DNA of 58,705 bases from Pholiota molesta (GCA_014925825.1 JACGCK010000252.1:1-58705); one strand, 5' to 3'; counted from the stretch's first letter, positions 32,002 through 43,697 are shown. Program-made: numbers and translations. Notes: generated by a model not told the origin, from the sequence alone.

Positions 32002-34109
32002 CTAGAGCATGGCCCGGATGGGTGTCCTGTCGTAAGAATGAGAGATCGGAGTCTCAGCGTTGCTTGAGAACGTCGGCAGGGAATCGACATATTTCCGCCA
32101 GCTCTCTTCGGAGATGATTGGCGCACTGCAGTAGTCCTCGATCTTGAGCCCCACAAGCAACTCCTCCAAAGCGGGCAAGAGAGACTTCATGGCGCTGCGT
32201 TCCATGTCCGTCTGCTGGGCGCGCGAGATACCGCCGACCTCGGAGAACCAAGCGCGGTCTTCCTTGATAACGCTCATTACGAACATATCGAGGACCCTCT
32301 GATCTACGCCGTCCTCTACCGCGGCGTCGTATGCCATTCGATGACCAACAGCTTCTATCAATGCCTGGCACTGAGGAAGTATGAGCGCTTGGAATTCCGG
32401 GTCACGGTGGTGTTTGAAACGCGAAGTCAGCGTATCACGCAGCTCTTGAAACATCGACGATTCGTGCCTCGCGAGAGGGCTATTGGGATCGCGAGATTCG
32501 GGGAGCTTGATGCGTCCGATAAGAATCTCCACCGCAAAGCCTTGAAACAAGAGGAGCTTCGTTAACCTCGGCATGAGAAAGCATCGGCGGTCAACTCACG
32601 AACTGCAAGTCCTAGGATGTCGCCCTCAGCGATGGCAGCGCCTCGCATATCCGCCTATCAGAATGTAAATGTTAGATAGAGATCAAATTTCCTGGGGAGT
32701 TGACTACTCACATATTGAACCGAGAACTGGTTGACTTCGAAGACACCTTGGGCCCCGCATCTATCACCCAGTGTGATCAGTGATGAGCAACAATGTCTGA
32801 CCACCGTAGCTTTCGAAATAGCAGCTATGCAATGGCGCGTAGTAAGATTCAGACTCTGATCGTTGAATAATCTGAGAGCATCCTTGAGGAAGGACTCGAA
32901 AACGATCGACTGAGCGAGGGTGGACAAGATGGGATATTGTTGCGTGGGGAACGACAGGATGGGCTTCAGTCCTCCGTTAAGAGCATCGGTGACATGTCTT
33001 CGTTGGCTGTAGCGGCTGGCAACATATAGACCCATCTTCATAGAGGACAGGGCCATGCCTGCGATAGACATTGAACCGACTATGATGCGGTAGATATTGT
33101 CGAAAAATTGGCCTCGGATATCCTCGCCCTTCTCCGAAGGAGCAAGGAGGGCCGTTGGAGGAAGACGAACATGATTGAAATACGTCAAGCAATGATTTAT
33201 TGGTACAGAACTTCCGCGAGGGGTCATAAGCCTGATTAAAGTCAATCGGTCAATAAGCGATAAGACAAAATTTGAAATATGTACCTGCTCGTGATCCCTG
33301 GACTCATACTATCCCCATCGTGCAATAGCACGCTAAAGGGTCTAATGCCTCTATCTTGGCCATTTACAAGGAGGCGGGCAAATACAACAGCCATTGTTGG
33401 GATACCGCATGGGGAAGAGGGAGGCATGTGTCTGGAAAATGGTTATCAGTGTTGCTTCTAGTAGAAATGACGAACCAGCGTACTTTGCCGCTCGCTCATA
33501 CGGAGTGTGAAGGTCGATAGAACCGTCAGGTAGGACTGTTGCGGTAGTTTCAAGGTTTCTTGCGTCCAACCCATGACCTATCTCTGTAAGGCAAAACTGG
33601 CCACTGCCATTCAGATCATTTCAGCATTCATCATGACTTCCAACTTTATCCATATTCAGGTCTAACTTACAAGAGTTCGAAATTCAGGAGACGCTTCAGC
33701 GTACCCGTGATGTCGGGCCGAACAGGAGCGTAGCGAGCGAGTGTTCCAGCACAAAGATTAAGATGCAGACTGAGAAGTGAAGCTGCAGCCCCGTCCATAG
33801 GCAAAATGGGATCCATCTGCAGCTCCCAGAACTTTGGGGACGTGTTGACTATGTCGTCCGCGGTGAGCTCTGCATATTCGAAGAAAGTCAGCAAAGGTTT
33901 ACATTGGATATCATCAAAAAAGACAAACGATAGGCCCTGCCAATCGCAATGGCGCGTCTATAGGCCAACTGGACCTTCTCGTCGTGAGTAAGGTGTGCAG
34001 AAACCGCTTGAAAGAGAGGCGATTGCGCCAGCGAAGAGGTTCGAAAAGACATTGTTGTATCTCGAGTTCCGGGGAGTAAAGAATGAGCAGTGAAGACCTG
34101 TGAAGACAT
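32002..34109 (-). CDS. Acyl-CoA oxidase-like flavoenzyme
   Basis: Seven exons, 34109-33929, 33869-33671, 33603-33484, 33431-33285, 33231-32712, 32654-32600 and 32540-32002, all join in frame to about 586 aa. Family blocks in order: SPLFQAVSAHLTHDEKVQLA, LTADDIVNTSPKFWELQMDP, GQFCLTEIGHGLDARNLETT for the FAD/substrate site, PDGSIDLHTPYERAAKHMPP, YFNHVRLPPTALLAP, LSFPTQQYPILSTLAQSIVF, and the C-terminal helical region with ADMRGAAIAEGDILGLAVRF. Such enzymes perform the first, H2O2-producing step of peroxisomal beta-oxidation. It is shorter than the usual 650-700 aa, and its C-terminus TPIRAML is not a standard PTS1, so peroxisomal import by that route is doubtful. The start could instead be the second Met at 34052. 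Confidence 0.9.
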
Positions 34110-35658
34110 TGTCCGACCTTTATCAGAATCGCGTAAAAACTAGTTTCTGGGCTTCTCTTTGGAGCTCTTTGGACAGTGGAAATACTTACTAAGGAAGATC
34201 GGTTGTACCTGGGATGTTAAGATCTGCAAAGATGTAAAAGTCCATTAATATACATATTGCGCTCAAGTGATCTACACAGAGAACATTAATAGGCAGCAAA
34301 TTCTCATTACGCCATGGAGAAAAGTATAGATAAGACTTGAGAAGCTGATGGGCTTACACGAGGCTGTACATCCATCAGACGCGGACCGCATATGTAGAGA
34401 AAATACTAACTCAATATAACTCCAAGGAACGCCGGTTGATTTTTGCAGCGGTTTTCATTTTGCCTGATAATATCATCGGTCAGAAAGGTCGGGTTGAATA
34501 AGTGCTCAGTCACAAAGGCAAAGGAACTATCCGTTGTACTTCAAGACCGTCATCTTAGCTTGACTGTGGAAACGTGCAAACGCAACTGAGGTTACTTTGC
34601 AATTCAGTATTTGAACGACGACCAGCATCAGTGTGCAAGAGGATGACGCCTCCGTACCAGCTGATGAATGCCACTTCCTTGGTCGGTTGAGCCGCAGCGC
34701 TTTCTCCATTCGTTAGGACGAGGGGTCCGACGATGTCCGCGTGAACGAAGCAAACGGATATAGCGTTTTGGTAGGTTTGACACATCGCATCATCGCAGAG
34801 GTGTGATAGACAGGCAGAATTGGAAGAAATTTGATCTTCTTGAACAGCCATGGTGGGAAACGCGGGTCGAGGGCCCCAAGAGGGTTCATAGTAGGTCCAA
34901 GGTGGGTCCAAGGTGGGTCCAATATTATGAGTCCCATATTGCAAGTATCCCAGAGACAAAATGAATACTCGCATCACTTCTGGACCACTTAGAAAGAGAT
35001 AGCTTCACTTGATGCACTAAGCTGAGCCTTGAGCTTGAACATTTGAACTATTCAAGGGAGATGAGTGAATCAGTTCAAGACGCGTAATGATACTAGTAGT
35101 AACGCCGGTGGCGACTCGGATACGACCAGTCACACTATTTTGTGATGAGGGCTGACGCAGACTTCGTTCCTCCGAGTCGGCGTTGTTCTTTTCGTCAATG
35201 CGGTTTACATAGCTAGGCCAAAGCTAGGCCCACGGGGCTAATGAGCAGGATAATCATTCTCTGTTGCCTCCTAGAGATCAAAGTGAGTAATGTGTATCTG
35301 ATGAGAAGCATCGAACTCTGACATAAGTACAGCAAATGTACAGCCAAATGGTTCAGCATTTGCCAGCATTCTCACGAAATCTACTTCCATCCACTTCTCT
35401 ACAAACCGTTAAAGGATCGAACGATTCGGTACCCTCGAAAAACCAGGACCTGAAGTTTCGGCACTCTTTTTGACTCTTCTGTGTTCGAGATACTTTCTTC
35501 TCAGTTCAATCTTGATTTATTTGCGGCATTGAGCGAGGTGAGCAAGTTGTATCATGTAACACCATGGTATTATGATATGAGCAGCTACTAAACAAGGACG
35601 ATTCCTTACAGGCTCGGTCCATCAGAGCAAGAAAAACTGATTTCATACGTGAAAAGCT
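34110..35658. other. 1.5-kb divergent intergenic region
   Basis: This lies between the acyl-CoA oxidase (-) and an F-box gene (+). The only longer frame (34555-34977, minus) has no supporting features. A 12-bp unit (AGGTGGGTCCAA) is repeated about 2.5 times near 34895-34922. The rest is promoter sequence. Confidence 0.4.
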
Positions 35659-37416
35659 ATGGGAATCAAGAAAGAGTACAAAAAACGGTGGCAGACATTC
35701 TACAACAACTCAATATCGCACTCAACTCCAAGCGACTCGGAAATTAGGCGCCGACGCAATCACAATTCCTCGATCCCAATAGCGACGCTTCCTCCCGAGA
35801 TCATATTGGACATAATATCGCTAACTACGCCATCTGCCGGGGATTCCGATCCCGACGCTTCCAGGAACATTCGGATTTGTAGCCACGTTTGTCATTCCTG
35901 GAGGAGCCTCTGCTTGGTAAATCCCCTATTATGGAGTCCCTGCTTCTCTTGGCTCGATCTGGTGAGTGAGAAATGGACTCGCGAACTCTTGCGACGGTCA
36001 GGAATGGATTCCCCGCTGTCAGTGGGCCTTTGGCTAAGGAATATACCGAGTTGGGGATTCAGAAGTGGCATCAAACGACGCATCCAGTCGACCAAGACGA
36101 ACATTGACTTGTTATCACAGCGTCATGAGCAAATCAGGCACCTCGCGATTTGTGTGGACCATGATTATCCATTGGAAGACTTCGAGAAAGCCTTCCTACC
36201 TTTTTCTGGATCAGCACCCGCGTTGTCAACCTTTGTCTTGTTAATGGGAGACAAAAGTTTCACCCGAAACTATCATTTTATATTGGATTCTGCGGTATTT
36301 GGGGGAAAGATTTGTCCCTTAAAGCACCTATCGCTCAGGAATTGCGCACTGGATCTCAAGTCGCCATTGTACTGTCAGCTCACTTCCCTTGATATTTTTT
36401 ACTTCGGAAACGATCCACGCGCACCCACCGCAGCCGAATGGCTGGCGGTCTTAGAGACATGCAAGAGTCTCGTCACTTTGTACTTGGAAGGATCTTTTTC
36501 AAGTCCCAAATCAACTGCCGACGCGCATGAAGTCTTTCTTCCATCACTTGCAAATCTCCAGCTTCATTTGTTGTTTCCTGATGCGATTGCCTTTCTTTCC
36601 CATCTCCGATTCTCTTCGTTGCGCAGGTTCGATGTCATAGTGAGTGGCATTCATCCCAAAAGCGACGAATTTCAAACCCTATCAACTATCCTGAAATACC
36701 ACATCAACACATTCCTCCCCACATTGAATCCATCTCCCTGGCTTCTCTCATTTGTTGACAACGACCATATAAGAGTCGCACAATTTCCTCCCGGCGCACC
36801 AACAGCTTTCTCCATACAATACGGAATCTCGCCAGATAGTATCCACCTTTCTGAGATGCCCTTTGCGATATCGTCATTGCTTTCTATGTTGGAACATATA
36901 CCGAATGGAATCGCCCAATTGGACGACCTTACAGTCTACATTGACCACCCAGTTCACCCCAAGATTCCCGCAAACGATAGCTTGCTAGCTGCTTTGTCTC
37001 CTTTTGCATGGGTGACAACTCTCCGGTTGGCATATTATGTAGTTTACACCAGGTTTTTCGAGGCCAGGGATTCATTCCGGACAGCTCAGTGTCCAAATCT
37101 CACGGAAAACATCCTCGACTATCCCAATTCTTTGCTCACGACACCTTCTCCCCTTTGCTTATTTCCGCGGCTTTCCCGTCTGGTTGTACAGCCCATAACA
37201 CCTTTCAATACTCTCAAAACGTTTATAATGGAGCGCAAAGCGGTGGGTTTGCCGATACAAACAATCCATCTCTCCGATTACGAACTTGAACCTGATGTGG
37301 TCTACAAGCGCTCGGAGCTGCTAAGTTACCCACAGCATGAACAGTTACGCAAATTGGGCCCTACTATAACCTTTGATAGGCGTGTTCAAGAAACACTTGC
37401 TACCAATAGAGTTTAG
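35659..37416 (+). CDS. F-box protein with a degenerate leucine-rich C-terminal part
   Basis: A single exon encodes 585 aa. The F-box is at about residues 40-95 (IATLPPEIILDIISLTTP, then CSHVCHSWRSLCLVNPLLWS), where it would bind Skp1 of an SCF ubiquitin ligase. The remaining 490 residues contain irregular Leu-rich segments (LKHLSLRNCALDLKSPLYCQ, LESGSF-like strands and LANLQLHLLF) as in the many F-box/LRR-type proteins expanded in Agaricomycetes. The substrate is unknown. The start ATG is followed by a basic stretch, and no upstream in-frame alternative is better. The gene is unusual in this window for its length without an intron. Confidence 0.88.
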   Translation: MGIKKEYKKRWQTFYNNSISHSTPSDSEIRRRRNHNSSIPIATLPPEIILDIISLTTPSAGDSDPDASRNIRICSHVCHSWRSLCLVNPLLWSPCFSWLDLVSEKWTRELLRRSGMDSPLSVGLWLRNIPSWGFRSGIKRRIQSTKTNIDLLSQRHEQIRHLAICVDHDYPLEDFEKAFLPFSGSAPALSTFVLLMGDKSFTRNYHFILDSAVFGGKICPLKHLSLRNCALDLKSPLYCQLTSLDIFYFGNDPRAPTAAEWLAVLETCKSLVTLYLEGSFSSPKSTADAHEVFLPSLANLQLHLLFPDAIAFLSHLRFSSLRRFDVIVSGIHPKSDEFQTLSTILKYHINTFLPTLNPSPWLLSFVDNDHIRVAQFPPGAPTAFSIQYGISPDSIHLSEMPFAISSLLSMLEHIPNGIAQLDDLTVYIDHPVHPKIPANDSLLAALSPFAWVTTLRLAYYVVYTRFFEARDSFRTAQCPNLTENILDYPNSLLTTPSPLCLFPRLSRLVVQPITPFNTLKTFIMERKAVGLPIQTIHLSDYELEPDVVYKRSELLSYPQHEQLRKLGPTITFDRRVQETLATNRV

Positions 37417-37546
37417 GTTTAGTATGTATTTAAATTTTCGAGTACGTACGGTATCAACAGAGTTTGAATAAGTAGTCTCCTTTGAACGTTTGAACTTCCA
37501 TATTTATAATAAATTTTGATGTTGGATGCGACTCTTCAGTTCTCTC

Positions 37547-37903
37547 CTAGATTTTAGTTGGGCGCCGTACGGGGTCAACAGGATGGCCTGGTGGAGAACG
37601 TGGGGAAAAACCAGTTTCATTCCCAATGCAAACAGAATGGCCAACGAGTGCATAAATTGAAAGAGAATACCTGTCCTGTCCCAGGCTCAGGGAAATAGGC
37701 TCTTCAAGTTGAAAAACTTCAGCATTGATGGTTTGCGAGGAAACAAACAGTGCATCATCCACAGCAATAGAGATGGTAATGTTGCAGCCATTATTGCTGC
37801 AAGGAACACAGTGAGCATAAACAAAGGATGATGATACAACAGATCGGGGAGTAGTCGCGATATACAGAGCATTGTCATCCAAGTCATTGACGCGGACAGG
37901 CAT
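37547..37903 (-). CDS. Small hypothetical protein
   Basis: A 118-codon frame starts at an ATG in good context, after a CT-rich leader typical of fungal genes. It reads MPVRVNDLDDNALYIATT, then CVPCSNNGCNITISIAVDD. The first 80 residues have a globular, strand-rich look, while the last 35 (Pro/Arg-rich) may be read-through of an intron or non-coding. I do not recognise a family. It lies 130 bases from the convergent F-box gene, so it could also be an antisense artefact. Confidence 0.4.
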   Translation of the reverse strand: MPVRVNDLDDNALYIATTPRSVVSSSFVYAHCVPCSNNGCNITISIAVDDALFVSSQTINAEVFQLEEPISLSLGQDRYSLSIYALVGHSVCIGNETGFSPRSPPGHPVDPVRRPTKI

Positions 37904-38001
37904 TTTAGATAACTAAGAGTGCAGCAAATGGGCAGAGAGGAAGATAGCGGCTGGATAGCGGGCGAAGAGATAGGAAAGCAAAACGTCGAATATAATCGCA
38001 A

Positions 38002-38581
38002 ATAACAACGAAATCATGCGAGCAACATGCGAGTCCTTGGCGAGTCCTGTTATTAGGTCAATAATGGAAGTCTACCGCCTCTTTTATTCTTTTTAATTCC
38101 TCTTACACGCCATTCTCTTGGTTACCTTCCGAGTGAAGAGGAGACGCCAGGCCGAGTCAGAATAAGGACAAACGGTGACCAAATAAGGCTGCCTGGCGAC
38201 GGCGCTTATTGTGCTGAGCGATCACGTGATTTGAACAATGCTCCGCCATTGTTCTTGTCGTTTGGCAAATCCCGCTGTCTACCACATTGTCCTTGCTTTG
38301 TACATGGACACAATGCGTGTAAACCCTCTAACCAAAGCTCGGATATCCTGGGACCGCGCCTTGTTAAAACCCAGGCAGTCAGTTTTCGTTACTATCACTT
38401 CCCTCCACCAGCTTCAAGCTTCAAGACTCACCGTCTCTTTCCTTTCCTTTCTTTTTCTGACGACATACGTCGGTGCTGGGCACTCTTAATCGACCTTCAC
38501 AAACATCCACGTAGATCTAGTTATCCACTCTAACGACTACTTCAATCACATCACCCACTAAGTCTAGAAATCATATTCACA
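38002..38581. other. Divergent promoter region
   Basis: 580 bases lie between the small minus-strand ORF and the tetraspan-like gene. Pyrimidine-rich stretches lie just upstream of 38582. Nothing else was seen. Confidence 0.4.
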
Positions 38582-39685
38582 ATGTTGCCTCCTCGCGCTA
38601 GTAAGTCCCTTTGACTTCTGCAACCTCGCATCTTGATGCTGACTATGCCCCTCGATGATGCAGTCCAATTTATGGGCTTAAACGCTGCTCGCGCCCTCAG
38701 TTTGATCTCTCTGATCTTGGTGTTTGCAAGCACAATCGTGGTTATGGTCACCAACATCAAGGCGGTCAACACCTTTGAGGCCAATAAAACAACTGCCGAT
38801 AACGCCACCATGTTAGACTGCGATTACATTATGGGGAGCACTGTTCCCAACCAACCCGCGGGTGTCTTCTGGGCCGTTGTCGCAAGCCTTCTGATCATCT
38901 TCCAGACCATCATCTTATTCCGTGAGTAGACCACCGTCGACTCTCACCTCTGAACTCCATGTCTAATATCCACTTTTTCTACAGTCTCCGAGTGCAGCTG
39001 GCCCATGGCCTTCTTTGACAAATACTTCCCCGTCCTCGGTACCCAATTCGGCTTGGGCGCACTGGGCATTTTCCAATGCCTCATCTCCACCCAAATCCTC
39101 TCGCACCACGTCGACGACTTCACCCTCGTCTCCGCCTTCTTCCTCTTCGCCCTCGGCTGCCTGAACATGCTGCTCGGCCTCATCTTCCGCGAGAAGGCCA
39201 AGGCCAAGCGCTCCATCACCACCTGGCGCGCCGAGGCCAAGGGCATCCTCCCCACCTCCACCGACAAGCGCCCCGTCTTCGTCAACGCCGGGCCGTACGC
39301 CGTCTCCTTCGGCTCGCCCGCGCCCGCCGAGAAGCAGCCGTACATCCTCCGCGCGGACACCACCGTCTCCGACGCCGGCACGTGGCGCAGCACCGAGAAG
39401 GCGGGGCTCGGGTTCGGGCGCCAGGGCGAGAAGGCGGCGGGCCTGCGCGGGTTCCTGCTGCAGAAGCCGGAGGAGTCGCTCCCGCGCTACGTGAGCCCCG
39501 CGCCGCAGTCCGCGGCGAGCCTCTCGCGCAGCGCGTCGGCCGCGTCGTCGTCGAGCAGCTTCTACTCGCACGAGCGCCCCGCCGCGGATCTGCCGGTGCC
39601 GCTGCACAACGGGGGCGGCGACGCGTCGTCGTCGTCGCACCATGAAGGTGGCCCGAGCTTCCGCTCGAGCCCCACTGCTATCTAA
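38582..39685 (+). CDS. Four-span membrane protein of a fungal DUF family (DUF7598-like)
   Basis: Exons 38582-38600, 38664-38921 and 38985-39685 give about 325 aa, with phase-1 introns. The first exon encodes only MLPPRA plus one base. Four hydrophobic segments follow: ARALSLISLILVFASTIVVM, FWAVVASLLIIFQTIILF, the stretch beginning TQFGLGALGIFQCLISTQIL, and LVSAFFLFALGCLNMLLGLI. Between spans 1 and 2 is a short loop with CDYIMGS and two NxT sites. The conserved SECSWPMAFFDKYFPVLG precedes span 3. The C-terminal half is cytosolic, Ser/Pro/Ala-rich and very GC-rich. This matches a family of fungal plasma-membrane proteins without known function. The DUF name is from memory and only moderately certain. 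Confidence 0.85.
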
Positions 39686-40658
39686 ACTCCTTTTCACTGC
39701 CACTTTCTTCTTCGTCTGGACGCACGCTCTTGAAAGAGCCCCCCCCGAAAATGCCTGATGCCTTGCCTAGAGCTGGACTTCTACCTTGGACACATGTACA
39801 ATGATTCTCCCGACTATGTACTCCCTCATGCCTTCATGATGTACCACGGCGAGCACTCCAGAGTGCCCGTCCGTTGACGCTCATTAAACACCCACGCACT
39901 ACGCATACACAACGTGTTCGTCCTAATCATTTCTACGCGCGGACCTTTACTTGTATCAATTCTAAGGATGTATATACAATTTGTAGCATATCATTTTTCT
40001 CTAATATCATCGCATTTCTCAATTTCTGTTTGATAAAGGGGTGTTCTACAAAGTGGTCTACAGTAGGATGACTATGATAATGGTATGTGCTAGGTAAGAT
40101 AAAATGGGTGTATTTAGACGTCCGAGTTTAATTTGAGGGGGTGCACTGACTACGCTGTTGTATGGCAAGTTTTCGAAGACAAGGATGACAAGCAATAGGT
40201 AGGTAGAACAGGGAAAATTCTGGATCTATGCGTCGGAACCAGGTCATGAGCGAACAAACGATTCTAGCTAAACGCTTTCAGCTGGAAATTTGATTTATAC
40301 CACGGCATGACCCATGTTAGTCCCTACACCCCGTGAATAAGACAATGGGGGGTCCTGGGACGGCGGTATAGTGATAGCGATTGTGTACTAGTCCAATAAT
40401 GCTGTAGTTCACCTGCGGAGCTCCACGCGCTGCCGCAGTCATAGGTGTTCAGGCACTAGTAATGCTGTGGGGTATCCGGTATATAGTGCCCACGAGCTGA
40501 AGAAAATGAATAGAAGATACAGCGCGTGAACATTATGGCAAAGACGGGTGAGGGCGTGGAAGAGGTATCTCACGAGCAAGAGCCTAGAAGCCTGGGCCAG
40601 CTTCGGACGCGAAATATACAATACAGTAGATGCAGAACGATGACAAGCGTGCTTTTTC
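39686..40658. other. Intergenic, about 1 kb between convergent genes
   Basis: Only 3' flanking sequence is seen. A T-loop-like word (GGGTTCGAACCC) just to the right of this region, near 40750, belongs to the next coding sequence and is not a tRNA. Confidence 0.4.
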
Positions 40659-41180
40659 CTATGCTTCGAGCTTGGTTTTCTCAGCTTGCTTTCCTTTTCT
40701 CCTCCGATTGGTATCTTTGCTTCCCAGGTCCGCCTCCGCCTTGACTATCGCGGGTTCGAACCCATCGAATTCGGCAGGCTCCAACGACGCAGTCAACAGC
40801 CGACACATGACACGCGCGATAAGTCCGAGCAAGACGCCTGTTATGCACGCCACGCCGACAAAGACATACAGCGGGAACACGGCCTCCAGGAGATAGGCCG
40901 CCGTCCGATACGGCGCGCGGACGAAGAGCGTCGTGGTGATGTCCAGAAAGACGAATAGCGGCGCGCAGACGTACCCGAGGACAGGCAGGGGCGAGAGGCG
41001 GAGAAAGGGCGTGAAGAGGCCCGTGAAGAAGCTGAAGGTGAGCTTTAGGAAGGAGAATGCGGCAGAGACGAAGTCAAGGGTTCGGGCTATGGGAATACGG
41101 ATTTCGGAGGGAAGGCCTGCGATAGTAGCTGAGGCGGCTTCTGCCATGCCTGGATGGCTGGCTGACATTTGTGCTGCCAT
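40659..41180 (-). CDS. Small fungal membrane protein, parent copy of the pseudogene at 3895-4300
   Basis: A single exon encodes 173 aa. Residues 15-75 form amphipathic and hydrophobic helices (SEIRIPIARTLDFVSAAFSF, LKLTFSFFTGLFTPFLRLSP). Further hydrophobic segments are GYVCAPLFVFLDITTTLF and AVFPLYVFVGVACITGVLLG. The tail is basic (RRRKGKQAEKTK). This predicts two to three membrane spans with a cytosolic C-terminus. I do not know its function. Its intact frame, and the scattered mutations in the other copy, show that this one is the maintained gene. Confidence 0.82.
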   Translation of the reverse strand: MAAQMSASHPGMAEAASATIAGLPSEIRIPIARTLDFVSAAFSFLKLTFSFFTGLFTPFLRLSPLPVLGYVCAPLFVFLDITTTLFVRAPYRTAAYLLEAVFPLYVFVGVACITGVLLGLIARVMCRLLTASLEPAEFDGFEPAIVKAEADLGSKDTNRRRKGKQAEKTKLEA

Positions 41181-41679
41181 ATTTTGTGGTGTATTGATTG
41201 AAGCCTGAGAATGGCCGTAATATAGGGATTGAGGTTGATGGTACTAGTAAAGCTTTGAAGAATAATGGCCTCGTTGAGGAATGCTTGAACAACATATCGT
41301 GAGAAAGTTTATCATTCCATATGACGATGATGCGCATTATCTGAGGTGTCGCGACGTTAACTTACACAACCACTCAACAACCACTTGATGTCTTCTACTC
41401 TATATCATTTCAAACTGAGCATTTCTCGGTTTCTAGGCATCGGCACTCACAAACTTGATTAATTATCGGAGCTTGGTTTTACCTGCCCAGTGCTTCCAGA
41501 AACTGAGCGATGATCAACCGACCACTGGCAAATGGCCTGTTGCTTGCGTGCCAAGCTCTGAGTCTCTCATCCAAGATGGTTCATTCCCTTTTTATCTGAC
41601 TGCATCTATGCATTTACTGATCACTGTAAATCTACATGATGATGCATTTGAAAATATATATGTACTAACAGACTCAGAT
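41181..41679. other. Short intergenic region
   Basis: Promoter of the small membrane-protein gene and 3' flank of the F-box-like gene. About the first 50 bases still match the flank of the pseudogene copy. Confidence 0.4.
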
Positions 41680-42982
41680 TTATACCGACTCGTCAGTGAC
41701 AAGAAATTCGAAGTCAACGCTAGGCTGCCTCCGCAGTGTCTCAAAGGCACTTTGAGCTACATCATCAAGTCCATTCACTAGATCCCCATCGACTGACCCA
41801 TAGGGACAGAGGACGACGCGAATAGTAACTTGGCGAAGGAACGGAAATTTTGCCAGGGTGGCCACATCGTTGAGCTTCCCCCAAACCTCCTTTCGTGTGC
41901 TGCAGGTACAAGCCGTAGTCACTATCACTTTCAACTCGATAAATTGGAGAGGACATTTGGCTGACGCCAGAATGCTGAGCTCTTCGCAGGCTCCGCAGTA
42001 AGGATCTTCATCTTCGTTTTGAATGGGGTACGCCCACTTGAGATTCTGTAGAGTCTTCTGGGAAGACGGATGCATATGTTCTACGAATCGAAAATGTTGG
42101 AGAAGTTCGTCTGAATAACTGTCTACTAAATATTCAAAGTCAGTGGAACAAAATTAAGCATGACTGAAGAAAATTTATTCGCTAACCTCGTAGCTCCAAA
42201 ACCTTCAACTGCTTTGCAATATTTAAGAGACGTTTCGTGAGTTCGAATTGTTCATCTGATTGTTCGAGATCCAGAGATAGAGTTGAAAGCGTACTAAAAT
42301 CAAAGACGGGTAAGTTCTGACATCCTTGTCCGAGTAGTTGGCTGGCGGCTTTCCAGCAAAGGCGGCCCATAGAGAATGATCGAAGATGGGGAATTGCATC
42401 ATGTTTCTGTTGCAAACTCTCCAAGTTGGCATCGTCGGCTGATGGACCCACTGCCCAATCAAGATCCAGATCTTCAAGGTGGGTCGAGCTCGAAAAAATG
42501 GATGCGATGGGAAAGTCCCTCATAGCTCTGAGTCGAAAGGATGTGAGGTCCGATGACTGAATGAACCTTTCAAGGGATGTTTGCAAAACCATCCGATATG
42601 TATGCCAGGGCCTCTTTGAATCATCGAAAGAGAGGGAAAACGTCTTGACATTCGAAAGTTTCTCGAGAATATGCGGAATACTGGGGTTTCTTTCTTCACG
42701 ATTTCCAATGAAGAGATCGAGTTTCTTGACATAGGTTGCCACGTTGGGAGTTCGATAAAGAAGGCTTCTAAATCGCCTAAGAGCAGACGGTCGATCTTTA
42801 ACTAGATCGCGGTCGATAACAATGGTTGCAAAGATATGTTTTATACACAAAGAGTGAAAGGCTCTGCAGGTTTGTGAACATGCCTTCAAGGATTCAACAT
42901 CATCCTCAGATGCCAGGACATCGACTATGCAAAAGCATATGTCCAAGGGCAAATCGAAGGAAGAATCGACGGCCAGGTCCAT
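41680..42982 (-). CDS. F-box-like protein with leucine-rich repeats
   Basis: Two exons, 42982-42187 and 42125-41680, join in phase 1 to about 413 aa. The F-box-like helix set is at residues 8-60 (FDLPLDICFCIVDVLASEDD, then SLKACSQTCRAFHSLCIKHI). Leu-rich strands follow (VKKLDLFIGNREER, NVKTFSLSFDDSKRP, HLEDLDLDWAVGP, LSTLSLDLEQSDEQ and LKVLELR), and exon 2 continues VDSYSDELLQHFRFVEHMHP. The first in-frame ATG at 42982 was chosen because it starts MDLAVDSSFDLPLD. It likely acts as a substrate adaptor of an SCF ligase, with unknown target. It is divergent from MDM12. Confidence 0.83.
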
Positions 42983-43697
42983 GATCCAAATTCGAATGCG
43001 AAGGACTCGAGACGACACAGCTGTCCTCTGAAAATGCCCTCAGGTTATGGTTAGTTGGAGATGACTATTCAGACGTGGGCGTCAGTGCTTACAAGAAAAG
43101 TCCTCACTGCGCAGACTTCAACGGGAGAAGTGGCCTGGAGTAATGTCCAAAACTCCTGTGACAATGGAGTGGACTCCTGGAGGATTCACATGAACTGGAG
43201 TGACCCTGATTAACGATTCAGCAAATCAAGGGATGTAACAGTTCAATCTTGGGTTGATCTTGGGGCGATTGTGGGTTGATTGTGGGTTTGTGTGTGGTGT
43301 CAGGGTGTCGGTGTATTGATCGGAATGGTGAGCAGTATTACGCACTTGCTTGTGCTCGACGCCATTGCCGCTGCCTATAAAACAGAAAGGACTTGTACGA
43401 CGTAGACCTTGATAGTGGCAAGAGCCTCCAAGACCGTGTACAAACTTCCAGACGCTGAGTGATTGTGACTCGAGCCTCGGATAGCAAGAATGGGGCGTAA
43501 ACAGCAGCAAAAAATGCCCTTGGAAGGTAAACGAATGCAGAGGTTGATGAGTGGCATGGATATTTAACTAAGCTGATGCTGATATCTTGGCGACAAATGA
43601 GCGTAGATTCAGTGAGGTGGCCGCGTACACAGTGTATTTTTAGCTGCGTGCGCTAATGTAAGCACGTGCTTAGCTCTTGCTTCATGCCTTCGTGTCG
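42983..43697. other. Divergent promoter region between the F-box-like gene and MDM12
   Basis: The region contains the second copy of the dispersed repeat near 43186-43275 and G/T-rich sequence at about 43245-43300. No gene is supported. Confidence 0.4.
43186..43275 (+). repeat. Dispersed repeat, partner of 3726-3815
   Basis: This copy shares about 80 percent of its bases by eye with 3726-3815 and adds a short TTGATCTTGGGG-like duplication. It continues into a G/T-rich low-complexity tract. Confidence 0.55.

Noticed and set aside
34555..34977. 140-aa minus-strand frame with several Cys
   Set aside because: It includes a short tandem DNA repeat, has no recognisable domain, and sits in a divergent promoter region.
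38944..39703. Antisense frames up to 246 aa over the tetraspan-like gene
   Set aside because: They overlap its GC-rich last exon and consist of Arg/Ala/Gly-biased sequence.
40745..40765. GGGTTCGAACCC word resembling a tRNA T-loop (also a weaker copy near 3930)
   Set aside because: It lies in the coding sequence of the small membrane protein (DGFEP region) and in its pseudogene copy. No cloverleaf surrounds it.
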